Of a stretch of DNA of 21,236 nt, positions 9,806 through 18,208 are shown piece by piece. The notes under the pieces were generated by a model. That model ran no database searches, had not been told where the DNA came from, and saw only the letters and a program-made list of their open reading frames with translations. The DNA comes from Paulinella micropora (lineage: Eukaryota; Cercozoa; Imbricatea; Euglyphida), in the NCBI GenBank assembly GCA_009731375.1, contig BJOX01000125.1, forward strand, positions 61,893 through 83,128, read 5' to 3'. Made by a program: the position numbers and the translations under genes. Positions within the stretch are counted from its first letter, which is position 1. Every line of letters starts with the position of its first letter.

Positions 9806-9895
9806 TTTTGCTTTTGTTTTTTGAAGTAGTGTAGATTAACTAATTCACGAGAATATATTTATAGAAAAAAATAAATAATTCTAAAATTAAATATC

Positions 9896-10717
9896 TTAGT
9901 GTTTTGCGACCTTTTTCAAAAGGTCAAAGAATGAATTAAATAAACTAAAATAATTAGTTTCACGATAAACCAGTAAAGTAATAACTATTCCCAGACCATT
10001 AAGATTAATCGTTTGGTCGTTTTCGTCCGTCAAGTAAAATCTAAATACATTGTTTGAACTCGCAGATAATGTCTTCCCGTATTCGCTTCCAGAGCCGTCA
10101 TAAATGACAGAACCAAATGGAATTTCGTTGGCAGTGTATATTTCTTGTAGCACGTGATTGTCTCCTTCCCCCACTAAGTCCGATTGAAGATACAGACTTT
10201 TTTCACCAGTTAGAATAATTACATTTGGCGATTTAATTAAATCATTAGCAAAGAAATATGTTTAATTTCTATCAAAACCCATAACCTCGTGAATGCGGGT
10301 ATCGGCATCAAATATAAACCGCGGTTGAATACTTTTATTCTCTGACACACTGAATGTTAATTTGCCGTCCTCTGGTTCTATGTTGGTATTATTACTGGAT
10401 ACAACATAAGTATAATTATTTGGGCTGTCTGCGGTTAGCACCTCGGTCAGTTTATTTTTTAAGTTGTTCATTGTGTAGTTGCCTTCTGGTATCGTAATTA
10501 AAGCCTCATATCCGTCTTCGCTAAGAGTAAAAGTATTATATGGTGAAGCTACAGAGTAATACGACTTCGGCACATAGATATGAAGAATTTTACAATGTGT
10601 GGGAGAATCTAACCCCTTCATATTGATTTCGTGTGTAAAGTCGCTGTCTGTACCCGTTATTCGGTTTTTGCTATTGATGTAATAGATACCAGAACTTCTT
10701 CCTCCCTTATAGTCCAT
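9896..10717 (-). CDS. minor capsid / penton-like protein, one in-frame stop
   Basis: The two open segments, 10717-10262 and 10174-9896, are in the same frame. The stretch between them is open, so the only break is a TAA at 10262-10264. Total is about 273 residues, usual for the Polinton/PLV penton (single jelly-roll). Diagnostic stretches are SSGIYYINSKNRITGTDSDF at the N-terminus, CKILHIYVPKSYYSV, then EVMGFDRN just before the stop. A SPNV/SDLV-type block and VLQEIYTANEIPFGS follow, matching the family's usual order. The gene is preceded 27 nt upstream by the protease end and followed by the MCP 90 nt downstream, the usual penton-MCP neighbourhood. A minus-strand TATCTATAATATACGC element stands just before the ATG. 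The TAA is a substitution-type break, not an indel. Confidence 0.85.
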
Positions 10718-10720
10718 GAT

Positions 10721-10736
10721 GCGTATATTATAGATA
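10721..10736 (-). promoter_or_regulatory. TATA-like element before the penton gene
   Basis: The minus strand reads TATCTATAATATACGC, ending 3 nt before the ATG at 10717. Together with similar boxes before other genes it suggests each morphogenesis gene has its own short-leader promoter. Confidence 0.4.
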
Positions 10737-10744
10737 AATATCTT

Positions 10745-12856
10745 TTAGATAAATGTATTAAATCCCTCACCATCTCCATAACCATTCTGTGCTTTTAATT
10801 TTTCTGCTTCTCCTTCTTTTAGGTCTGTGAAACCACTTGCAAATTTAAATCGCACTCCTTTCGCCCGCTCCATTAAAAACCTCATAGCAAACCATCCGCA
10901 GGTATCACTGGTATCGCTCTGCTCTTTTACTTGATTAATCTTCATTAATAAATAACTATCGGGGTGGCTTTTATCAATTAGTTGTTTCATTTGTTGTTGA
11001 AAGTCTTCCGTTGGTTGGTAAAGCGCTAATGGGTCATACACTTCAACACTTCTGTCTTTATCCAGACTTACCCATATAGCAATCCAATGAGACCCCACTT
11101 GTTTGTGATTATCTAAATTCATAATAAATCCGTATCGCTTTCTTTTTTCTGGATTTAGTTTGTAGATTTCATCACTTGCTATCGCTCCGAGATACCATCC
11201 ATATTTTTTCATTACATCATCTATTTCATTAGTCACTAAACCGCGACCATCACCATGTTGTTCCTCTGGTTGCTGTGGCTCTGGCTCTGGTTGCTGTGGC
11301 TCTGGCTCTGGTTGCTGTGGCTCTGGCTCTGGTTGCTGTGGCTCTGGCTGTGGTTGTTCTAATGATGCGGTAATCGTAGGGGGTATGGTAGGGGGTGGCA
11401 TCCCTTCATCAACATTTAAATCCGCTGAAACTTGTTTATCCACATTTGGTTCTATAGCCATTTTGCTAGTTAGAGTTTTTACAAAATCCTTTTTATTCAT
11501 TGTGTGCTTCCAATCATTGCGGGATAGATATTTTTTAATTATTTTGATTGAAAATACCTTATCAATTAATTCGTCTAATGTTTTCGCTCCACTACCTTTT
11601 TGCTCATTAATACCCATATACTCTTCATATCTAGCATAATCCGCTACTTTTCTTTTTACGTTTTCCTTTTCATTTCCAACATCAATATTAAACCTTTTAA
11701 TCATGTCAATAATCCACTTTGAAGTGTCTTTGTAATTTAATTTTTTATGTCCATCACTATCTAGTCTCTTTTTTAAAGCCTGTGCTAACTCTTTTATAGT
11801 AATGTTTGGGTGATAAGTTTTTGAAAATGCTGATATTAAAAATTGATTAATTTGTAAATGTTCAAAATGCTTACCCTTTTCTTCTGCTTTCTTTTCTTCC
11901 TTTTCAAGTTTTTCTTTATATTCTTCTGCTAACTTTTTCTGTTCTTCTAAAGATGTCGCTGTGGCTATAGCCATCTGAATATCTTGGCTGGCTTTTTGTA
12001 AGTCTTTACGACTCATCTTTTTTATGAACTTATCTGTATATCCTGCTAATTTCAGTGTTTCAATATCCTTCTGCTTTTGCTTTTTTTCTTCCTCATATTG
12101 CTCTTTCGTTTTCAATGGTGCTTCATCTCCTAAATTAGGTAATGGCGGTGCTTGTGGTGGCGCTCCTAATGGCGGTGCTTGTGGTGGCGCTCCTAATGGC
12201 GGTGCTTGTGGCTGTCCCTGCTGTGGTGGCATAATATGTTGATATTGTGGATTATCTCCAACTGGTTGGAGATAGGGTGGTAATGCTTGTATCCTATTTT
12301 TTCTGTCTTCTTCATATTTTACATCTTCTATGAGTTTTTGCTCCCTTCTTAGTTCTCTGTCTTTTTGTTCTTGTCGTTCCTTGATATCGGATAGTTCATT
12401 GCGGTGTATCCTTGCTAACTCATCCTGCCTTTCCTTAGTATCTGCTATGTCTTTTTTTTCTGGCCTCTTCTTTTCTTCTTCAGCATCAACTCGTGCTTTC
12501 TTTTCTTTTTTCTCTATATCCTCAATACCCTCATACTTTTCCTTTCTGAGTTTGTCTAAGTGGTCATTAATGGCTGTTCTCGTATTTTGTTCAATCTCTG
12601 ACAGGCTCTGGACTTTCCTTAAATCCTCCTTCTTTTCTTTTTTCTTTGCTTTTGGGGTACTGCCACGTTCGCGTGGCTTATTGCTTAAGTATTTCATAAA
12701 AAGTTTAACGATTTGAAGTGTGCTCATATCATTTGTTTTCTTACCAAAATTAAGATAATATTTTTTACCCTTCTGGATAATATACGGCTTCCCGCTTTTG
12801 TTTCTATAAACCCGCGGTGGTCTTAATTTCTGTTTCTTCGCTTTCTTGACTACCAT
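10745..12856 (-). CDS. adenain/Ulp1-like cysteine protease with long proline-rich, coiled-coil N-terminal extension
   Basis: The product has 703 residues from the ATG at 12856; the open frame starts three codons earlier at a non-ATG. The C-terminal 170 residues are the capsid-maturation protease. They run from GLVTNEIDDVMKKYG through GFIMN to GSHWIAIWV (His about 590), VEVYDP (Asp about 608), NQVKEQS (Gln about 646) and DTCGWFAMRF (Cys about 653), the complete His-Asp-Gln-Cys set in the family order. Usual viral proteases of this type are near 200 residues, so about 500 are added. The addition comprises a basic start (VVKKAKKQK), a long Lys/Glu coiled coil, a repeated GAPPQAPPL tract (about 220-245), a helical domain (about 340-480) and a QPEPEPQ repeat tract (about 500-535). 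The extension may be a scaffold or core protein fused to the protease. The gene is intact. Confidence 0.9.
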   Translation of the reverse strand: MVVKKAKKQKLRPPRVYRNKSGKPYIIQKGKKYYLNFGKKTNDMSTLQIVKLFMKYLSNKPRERGSTPKAKKKEKKEDLRKVQSLSEIEQNTRTAINDHLDKLRKEKYEGIEDIEKKEKKARVDAEEEKKRPEKKDIADTKERQDELARIHRNELSDIKERQEQKDRELRREQKLIEDVKYEEDRKNRIQALPPYLQPVGDNPQYQHIMPPQQGQPQAPPLGAPPQAPPLGAPPQAPPLPNLGDEAPLKTKEQYEEEKKQKQKDIETLKLAGYTDKFIKKMSRKDLQKASQDIQMAIATATSLEEQKKLAEEYKEKLEKEEKKAEEKGKHFEHLQINQFLISAFSKTYHPNITIKELAQALKKRLDSDGHKKLNYKDTSKWIIDMIKRFNIDVGNEKENVKRKVADYARYEEYMGINEQKGSGAKTLDELIDKVFSIKIIKKYLSRNDWKHTMNKKDFVKTLTSKMAIEPNVDKQVSADLNVDEGMPPPTIPPTITASLEQPQPEPQQPEPEPQQPEPEPQQPEPEPQQPEEQHGDGRGLVTNEIDDVMKKYGWYLGAIASDEIYKLNPEKRKRYGFIMNLDNHKQVGSHWIAIWVSLDKDRSVEVYDPLALYQPTEDFQQQMKQLIDKSHPDSYLLMKINQVKEQSDTSDTCGWFAMRFLMERAKGVRFKFASGFTDLKEGEAEKLKAQNGYGDGEGFNTFI
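11262..11358. repeat. in-gene tandem repeat encoding QPEPEPQ units
   Basis: On the plus strand TGGCTCTGGCTCTGGTTGCTG recurs as adjacent near-identical 24-nt units. On the minus strand they encode a Gln-Pro-Glu-Pro tract linking the helical region to the protease domain. The copy number is likely to be variable. Confidence 0.85.
12140..12216. repeat. in-gene tandem repeat encoding GAPPQAPPL units
   Basis: About 2.5 copies of a 27-nt unit (GGCGGTGCTTGTGGTGGCGC and following on the plus strand), encoding a proline-rich linker in the protease N-terminal extension. Confidence 0.85.
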
Positions 12857-12909
12857 CACATACAAACAAAAAAAATATTTTCAATTCGTTTATATCAAAA
12901 ATATCATTT

Positions 12910-13244
12910 TCAAAACTTGAGTGCTCCTCGTCCGCTCTGCCTACCATATCCAAGTTTCGCGGCGGTAGAGCCTATACGAGACGCATATGGAACCCCGACA
13001 TCACCAAGCGCATTCGCAGTCTTTGAAATAATCTTGTTATCACGAAGAAATTTATTCACCGCCATTGCTGTCTTACCAACCTTTGCCCAGTTAATCTTAC
13101 CGCCGGCCTGTCCCTTGCCCTTCTTCCGTCCAGACAATCTCGGACTTGTCCGAGATACTTTTTTACCTCCAGCCATGTTGGTGCTTGAGTTAATTGTTCG
13201 CCGATTGTTGGAATGACTTCAACACGAGTTGTTTTCACTACCAT
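12910..13244 (-). CDS. small basic virion-type protein (frame uncertain at its N-terminus)
   Basis: The clearly protein-like frame is 13176-12910: 88 residues beginning MAGGKKVSR, with SGRKKGKGQAGGK then an Ala/Gly-rich helical stretch (FLRDNKIISKTANALGDV, PYASRIGSTAAKLGYG). A second frame starts at an ATG at 13244 (MVVKTTRVEVIP) directly behind a TATA-like stretch and runs into the same region. Its first 23 residues look natural but the rest is a shadow of the other frame. One gene with a frame change near 13170-13180 is likely; alternatively translation starts at 13176. Composition and position beside protease and capsid genes recall small basic core or membrane-active minor proteins of adenoviruses and Polinton-like viruses. 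That comparison is inference. It also contains the palindrome at 13137-13156. Confidence 0.6.
13137..13156. repeat. palindromic unit inside the small basic protein gene
   Basis: Arms ATCTCGGAC and GTCCGAGAT around TT. It is the same unit as in the intergenic hairpins, with GG/CC in place of AA/TT, and encodes about SRTSPRLS. Confidence 0.75.
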
Positions 13245-13274
13245 TATAATAAGTAAAAAAATAATTATTTATAA

Positions 13275-13431
13275 GATATTAAAAAATCCACACTCTCATT
13301 CGCTACGCTCATTTTCGTGTGTTTTTTAAATATCGTTTTTGCTTTAATGGTTCCGATGTTTGACACTATCTCAAACAAGTTTGAGATTACAAGTATGAGC
13401 AAAGCGAATGAGAGTGAAATTGTCAAATATC
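13275..13431. repeat. hairpin doublet 3 (before the small basic gene / ATPase end)
   Basis: Hairpin E has arms of GATATTAAAAAA type (13275-13286) and TTTTTTAAATATC (13322-13334) with the CTCATTCGCTACGCTCAT module. Hairpin F has arms GATGTTTGACA (13355-13365) and TGTCAAATATC (13421-13431) and contains the ATCTCAAAC/GTTTGAGAT unit at 13368-13387 and ATGAGCAAAGCGAATGAGAG. Hairpin F starts right after the ATPase stop, read on the minus strand. Confidence 0.9.
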
Positions 13432-13432
13432 A

Positions 13433-14248
13433 TTACTTAAGACGATAGGCAAAGTTTTTGCGAAGTTCATCATCAACACTTGAAACATAAAGAAAATTAA
13501 ATCGTTCCTTTGGTGCTTCGTGATACTTTTGAAGAAAGTAATCAAAATCAAAAGATAAGTCTAAGTGTTTATACACGAGTTCCATTTTATCCTGAGACTG
13601 GCTTGGAAAGATTAACAAATAATCTAACTGCTTAATGGCTTCTGGCCGTAGGTCGTTCAAATACTGACTAGACATAATCACCTTTGATTTATAGTGTCTG
13701 TTCTTTTTTAACAAATCACTTACGGACTTGTCTCTTAATCCGCTCCCTAAATCATCCAAAACAAAAACAACCTCTGGAGAAATATACTTGCTGGGTCGTT
13801 CTTTTGGTGCCTCCGCGGCGCTCTGTTTCTTTTCTTTTCCAAAATAAAGAAATTGTTGTTTCTCCATAGGTTCTTCATCTTTGATTTCGCCCTCCTGCTC
13901 TTCATCTGGTTTGTTCAGTTTGTCGAGTTCATAGTCTATAACATTTACACCATCCGATTTGAGAAAGGTATATATTGCCATCGGGTTGCCTCTGTTCTTA
14001 AAGTGCTTTACCATTGCTTTATAAATGTAGTCCTTGTGAATTGTTGAAGCAATAATGACAATACGGGTTTTTCTGTCTGTCGTCCGTTTCAGTATTTCAA
14101 AGAGTGCTGTCGTCTTACCGCTCTTCTTACGGGCAAGTAGAAATATGTTGGCGTAAGGTTCGTTGAATAATTTATAACCTTTTGCTTTTTTATCTCCGTT
14201 TCCATCCTGCTTCACAGGCTTAACTTTGACGTTGTTAATCTTAAGCAT
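13433..14248 (-). CDS. A32/FtsK-HerA-like genome packaging ATPase
   Basis: The product has 271 residues and is intact, ending in TAA. It is the motor that drives DNA into the preformed capsid. The P-loop is ARKKSGKT (residues 39-46) and Walker B is VVFVLDD (160-166, hydrophobic strand plus paired Asp). VIMSSQYLNDL (about 190-200) matches the polar sensor strand that follows in this family. An acidic insert at about 110-150 (NKPDEEQEGEIKDEEPMEKQ) separates the two halves and is longer than usual. Length is close to the 250-280 typical of Polinton and virophage ATPases. The ATG follows the stop of the upstream 127-residue gene by 9 nt, so the two are likely co-transcribed. Hairpin F begins at its end. 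Confidence 0.93.
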   Translation of the reverse strand: MLKINNVKVKPVKQDGNGDKKAKGYKLFNEPYANIFLLARKKSGKTTALFEILKRTTDRKTRIVIIASTIHKDYIYKAMVKHFKNRGNPMAIYTFLKSDGVNVIDYELDKLNKPDEEQEGEIKDEEPMEKQQFLYFGKEKKQSAAEAPKERPSKYISPEVVFVLDDLGSGLRDKSVSDLLKKNRHYKSKVIMSSQYLNDLRPEAIKQLDYLLIFPSQSQDKMELVYKHLDLSFDFDYFLQKYHEAPKERFNFLYVSSVDDELRKNFAYRLK

Positions 14249-14257
14249 CTTATATTA

Positions 14258-14641
14258 TTAAGCCAAAAACTCTAGGCATACAACAATTCTTCCCGCTAAA
14301 TTTCCTGTATCAATATTTCCGCTGTCAGTTTCAAGGACTTTAAATGTATATTGTCCGTCAGTCCATCCGACAACACCCAAATTATAACCGAGATTTGAAA
14401 TGTTCGCTGTGGTGCTATCCGCAAATGTTCCAATAATTCCAATTCTATCCATGTAAAGAATTCTGGTTTTTGTCTCTGTCTGGTCGTTCATATAGTGGAT
14501 AAATTTTATATTCATTTTGGTTGGTGTGAATGACATTTGGATATTTTTATTAAATGTTTTGCTTCCTCCAGCAAAATCATTGCTTAGAAAAATAATCTTT
14601 TGGTATTTATATTCAGTAGCCATGATTATATTACTACTCAT
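14258..14641 (-). CDS. small beta-rich protein, unknown, upstream of the ATPase
   Basis: The product has 127 residues from the first ATG, or 121 from a second ATG at 14623 (MATEYKYQK). Alternating hydrophobic/polar strands run throughout (KIIFLSNDF, MNIKFIHYM, RILYMDRIGIIGTF, QYTFKVLET, RIVVCLEFLA) and there are no charged helices, as in a small beta-sandwich or capsid cement protein. No membrane segment or known motif is visible. It lies 9 nt upstream of the ATPase on the same strand, so a virion role is plausible but unproven. If the second ATG is used, the start overlaps the start of the plus-strand gene at 14622 by two bases. The gene is intact, ending in TAA. Confidence 0.75.
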   Translation of the reverse strand: MSSNIIMATEYKYQKIIFLSNDFAGGSKTFNKNIQMSFTPTKMNIKFIHYMNDQTETKTRILYMDRIGIIGTFADSTTANISNLGYNLGVVGWTDGQYTFKVLETDSGNIDTGNLAGRIVVCLEFLA

Positions 14642-14882
14642 AAACTTTTTAATAACAAAAATATTTTCGCGGACTGCCTGCGACTTTTACAGCAGAGCAA
14701 ATCAAACAAAACGAGATGCGTGTGTTTATTGTATAAAGCAAGGAATAGAAACTAAATTTAAATGTGTGTATAAGCCTATAAGTGATTGGTGTGTTAGTTT
14801 TGATGAAGCCCTGCCGTTAATGTGCTCAGGTAGTGATGCTTCTTGGTATAAAACTCAACTATATGAATGCTTTGATATTTGA
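14622..14882 (+). CDS. small Cys-rich protein with N-terminal hydrophobic signal/anchor (candidate)
   Basis: An 86-residue frame begins MIILLLINFLITKIFSRTAC: a short uncharged hydrophobic helix followed by a possible cleavage site. The remaining 65 residues hold six more Cys (CVYC, FKCVY, DWCVSF, LMCSG, YECF), suggesting a disulfide-bonded secreted or surface protein. Support for a real gene is its stop, a TGA at 14880-14882, which lies in the left arm of hairpin G, just as other gene ends coincide with hairpins. The open frame extends further upstream to 14517, but that part is antisense to the 127-residue gene. Divergent starts would overlap, leaving no room for a separate promoter, which argues against it. 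No family is recognised. Confidence 0.45.
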   Translation: MIILLLINFLITKIFSRTACDFYSRANQTKRDACVYCIKQGIETKFKCVYKPISDWCVSFDEALPLMCSGSDASWYKTQLYECFDI

Positions 14883-15044
14883 GAATTTCACTTCTATCTT
14901 GCTAATCGCAAGATTTTTTGTTTATTCTCAAACATCGTCTCCCATTTTAATTTTTTTGTCGGTTTTCGATGTTTATCAATATCTCAAACAAGTTTGAGAT
15001 TACGAGTATGAGCGAAGCGAATGAAAGTGTAGTTGATAAATATC
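14874..15044. repeat. hairpin doublet 4 (between convergent gene ends)
   Basis: Hairpin G has arms GATATTTGAGAAT (14874-14886) and ATTCTCAAACATC (14924-14936) around an ATCTTGC/GCAAGAT palindrome. Hairpin H has arms GATGTTTATCAA (14968-14979) and TTGATAAATATC (15033-15044), with the ATCTCAAAC/GTTTGAGAT unit at 14981-15000 and ATGAGCGAAGCGAATGA. The stop codons of the two convergent neighbours lie in the outer arms, the best case for a bidirectional transcript-end function. Confidence 0.9.
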
Positions 15045-15396
15045 ATTCCTTTGAACTAGAAGGTGATGGAGGGCAGATACCGATAAGTAAGGTCAAAATT
15101 CCGACATAAGTATTAGCAACCTCGCACGGCAAGTTCTTTTCAGATAGCCTCACGATACAAAGGGTTATAATGGCAATGATGACACCCATTTGAAATAAGT
15201 ATTTAATAAGTCGGCTGTCTGTCGGTCTGTTTTTTATACAACAACAATTCCAGTTATCTTCCAATTCGTGCTCTACTTTTTTTTCCTCAGTCTTTAGTTC
15301 TACTTCAAGAACACTGGACTTTAATTCTGGAGTTAGTTCGCCATCCATATCCATAATAGGTGGTGGTCTGTGAAGTCTAGTCGTATTATTTGACAT
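15043..15396 (-). CDS. two-helix membrane protein (PLV/giant-virus conserved type)
   Basis: The product has 117 residues. The N-terminal half is acidic and soluble (MDGELTPELKSSVLEVELKT). A short CCC motif (NWNCCCIK) precedes the first membrane helix, about residues 67-85 (YLFQMGVIIAIITLCIVRL). An extracellular-type loop with one Cys (EKNLPCEVANTY) leads to a second helix, about 98-108 (VGILTLLIGIC), ending in PPSPSSS. This order, helix, Cys loop, helix and IG(I)xxPxP, recurs in small membrane proteins of Polinton-like viruses and giant viruses. It is probably an inner-membrane or virion-membrane component. The ATG overlaps the end of the fibre gene by 11 nt, so both share a transcript. The TGA stop lies at the arm of hairpin H. 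Confidence 0.75.
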   Translation of the reverse strand: MSNNTTRLHRPPPIMDMDGELTPELKSSVLEVELKTEEKKVEHELEDNWNCCCIKNRPTDSRLIKYLFQMGVIIAIITLCIVRLSEKNLPCEVANTYVGILTLLIGICPPSPSSSKE

Positions 15397-18207
15397 TTTC
15401 TCTCATTTCTTGTAGTATATTCATGAGATTATTATTTTCTTTTTCTAAATTAACTATCTTTTCTGATAATTGTTGAACGGCCTTAATTAATGGTGCGATA
15501 AACTCTGAATAACCTATACCATAACCGACATCACCACTATCAATACATTTAACATCTTCTGGATTAACACTCACACCTTTCAATTCGTATTCTTTTCTTT
15601 GCTTTGGACAGGGAACCATAATTGTTTCTTTTATAAAACCGCCAAAATCTAGTATATCCATTTCTGTTGGTATTTCTTCTATTTCCTGTGCTATTAAGCC
15701 AGTCCTACATGTCTTGTGGTCATCAATCATACGATAGCAAACTGGATTTAACTTATTAAAAAAATCTAAGCCTAAACATTCCTTTATATCTTCTTTTTTT
15801 CTCCTGTCTGAATATTGAATTGGATTAGACAATACCCATAACTGCCCATCGCTTGCTCTTAATGACATTAAAGCAGTATTTGAATTATTCTCCCATATGA
15901 ACCCACTCGTTGAAGAACCATTCACTCTAAATCTAATAGCATAAGAAGTTAATCCTCCGCCTCCTCCTGCTGGCGCTGTTCCTCCACTTAATGATTTATT
16001 ATTCCCAGACTGAGACATATAAATCCCCCAGTTTGAATCAGTAGCATCCCATACAAATATTCCTCTCGCATTCGTCCAGTCTGTTTGTCCTTGAATTGCT
16101 ATTTTTGCCCCATTAGTTGATGCTAATGCCGATGATAGCACCCCAGAATATGTAATTCCCGCATTTGCCGTAATCAATTCTTTTGTCCATAAAGTCCCAT
16201 TGAGTCCATTCAACGACATCAACAATTGCTCTGCTGAATTCTCCCATACAAAACCCATTGTAGAATCATTAGCAACCCTAAACCGAAAACTATACGAACT
16301 AAAATCATTTCCAGAAACCGCCAAACCATTTGCCAAACTTCTAGTGTTTCCACCTCCGCCAGATGCTGCATAAATCCCCCAACTCGTATTAGTCGTATCC
16401 CATAGAAATATTCCTTTTGCATTTGTTCCGTCTGTTATTCCCTGAACTCCTATTTTCGCTCCACTGGCATTCGTTGCTGATGTTAGTGTGCCAGTATATG
16501 TAATCCCCGCATTTGCCGTTATTAATCCACTCGCCGTTAATGTTGTTGTCGATATACCCGCGGTTGAAGTAATTGTAGTTCCCGTTATTGTTCCGCCATT
16601 TGTTATATTGTTTGCCTTAATATTTACCCAACCGACAATCGCCCCATCAATAATGAAACTTATTTTTTTGGCATTTATTTCAAAGTTATAATTTACACCA
16701 GTGCCCATATCAAGGCATCCGATAGTTCCTATATTGGCTGTGGAGTTAAAAACCACGAATGTTCCTTTTGTTGTCGCATTCGTTGAATTTCCAGTTATTT
16801 CAAGGGCACTGCTAAATGTTTTGATTCCTGCTATTGTTTGGTTTCCTGTTAGTTTCACATTTTGCCCGTCTTTTGTATCAACATAACTTTTGTTTGCTCC
16901 GTCCGTTGTTGCTGATGGTGTGGCTACGTTTGTTATTTTGTTGTTATTCAAAGATAGTGTAGTGCCAGTTGCGGTTATAATTAAAGTATTACCTGAATAT
17001 AACTCTACATACGAACCAGTTATTTGTATCGGATACCAAGTCGCTGTTGCTGTTTTTTGTGCGGCAATCATTCCTATTTTTGTATCAAATGCTATACCGA
17101 TGCCGTCAAAAGTAGTAGGATTGGACGAACCACTTACTTCCAAAGTTGATGCAAAATTTTTATTCCCTGCTATGGTTTGGTCTCCTGTTAGTTTAACGAC
17201 AGAAGTGTCAAGAGTAGAAACATCCACACCATCAACAAGATTAACATTTGTTATGCTTTGGCTTTTCATATCAATACCCGCATAGCATTTATTATACTGC
17301 TAAATGTCTTAATTCCCGCTATGGTTTGGTCTCCTGTTAGTTTGACCACTGAACCATCAACTGCGAGATTTGCTAGATTAATTCTATTATATGTAGAAGC
17401 CCCTGGAATAGCAAAACCATTCATATTTAGCGCCCCCGTCATACTAGCAGTTCCGTCTAATCTAAGAAAGGGCGGTGTGGTGTTTCTCTTTTGTCCTGTG
17501 CTATACATAATCAGTTGATTATCTGCTGGGAAGCCTGATATTGTCACATCGCTATGTGAGTCTATACTTCCACTCGCTGACACCTTATTATTATTATCAT
17601 TATGTTCAAATATCCATTCATCAACACCTTTGTCATTTAGTAAATTTACGTTTATTATATTCTTCCTTCCCATACTAATGTTGCCTGTTTCATCAACATT
17701 TATCGGAAATGTTTTATTTACCCAGTTTATTGAGTTATATGTTAGATAACTATTCATCGCCACTGGTGCTGTAATGACTACGTCAGAGAGTGTGTAAATT
17801 GAACCGAGGGCGGTATTCTTCCATTTGCCTTCTAGATCGTTGTAAGTTAAGTATTGTCCGCTCGCTTGTGCAAATATGTTAGTGTCTATCAAATTGTATA
17901 AACTTGTTTGGTGCGGATTACTTGTATTAGAGCGGTGTTGAGTTGAAGCTTTGACTTCGTCGTTGTCTCTCACTCGTTGCTCTGTATAGTATAAATTTTT
18001 TCCTTCTTTAATATCCGTAGTTGATTTGGTAGCTAGTCGTGTATCAAATCGGCCGTCAGTGAAATAAAGATTTATCGGGTCGGCATCTTCTGGCACTCTG
18101 TCTGTGTTTAAGCCCACTATGTTGGTATTGGTTAAGTCTAAGTTAAGTATATTTAGACTATCAACAGCAATTTCTGACAAGCCTAAGAGTGATTTATATT
18201 GACTCAT
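15386..18207 (-). CDS. tail-fibre-like attachment protein with C-terminal S74 intramolecular chaperone (one frame change)
   Basis: Two open segments, 18207-17266 and 17269-15386, together about 940 residues. The N-terminal part has LYFTDGRFDTRLATK and SNTSNPHQTSLYNLID, words common in phage fibre shafts. A VVKLTGDQTIAGIKTFSS unit occurs three times, near 17290, 17160 and 16810. Two tandem units of about 115 residues (16528-16180 and 16179-15831) each run from ITANAGITY through GIFLWD/GIFVWD, RFRV and WEN to a closing LW. The C-terminal 140 residues are an S74 endosialidase-type chaperone: YSDRRKKEDIKE with the Ser-Asp self-cleavage pair, GLIAQEIEEI, and a terminal coiled coil (QLSEKIVNLEKENNNL). 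These domains trimerise fibres and cut themselves off. The frame changes near 17270-17285, in the direction of one lost base. Likely role is host recognition. Confidence 0.88.
15831..16528. repeat. two tandem ~349-nt domain repeats inside the fibre gene
   Basis: The words GTAAT(C/T)CCCGCATTTGCCGT at 16500 and 16151 mark the same point in successive units. The encoded units share ITANAGITY, GIF(L/V)WD, WGIY, RFRV and WEN but have diverged clearly, so the duplication is not recent. Confidence 0.8.
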
Positions 18208-18208
18208 T

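Noticed and set aside
12330-12716. Plus-strand Ser/Phe-rich ORF of 128 residues
   Set aside because: It is an antisense shadow of the Lys/Glu-rich part of the protease gene.
1325-17285. Euplotes-like programmed frameshifting
   Set aside because: That system is +1 at AAA-stop sites. Here all shifts have the opposite sign and the sites do not share that motif.
16890-17285. Plus-strand Val/Pro-rich ORF of 131 residues
   Set aside because: It is an antisense shadow of the fibre gene, whose reading frame has recognisable repeats and an S74 domain.
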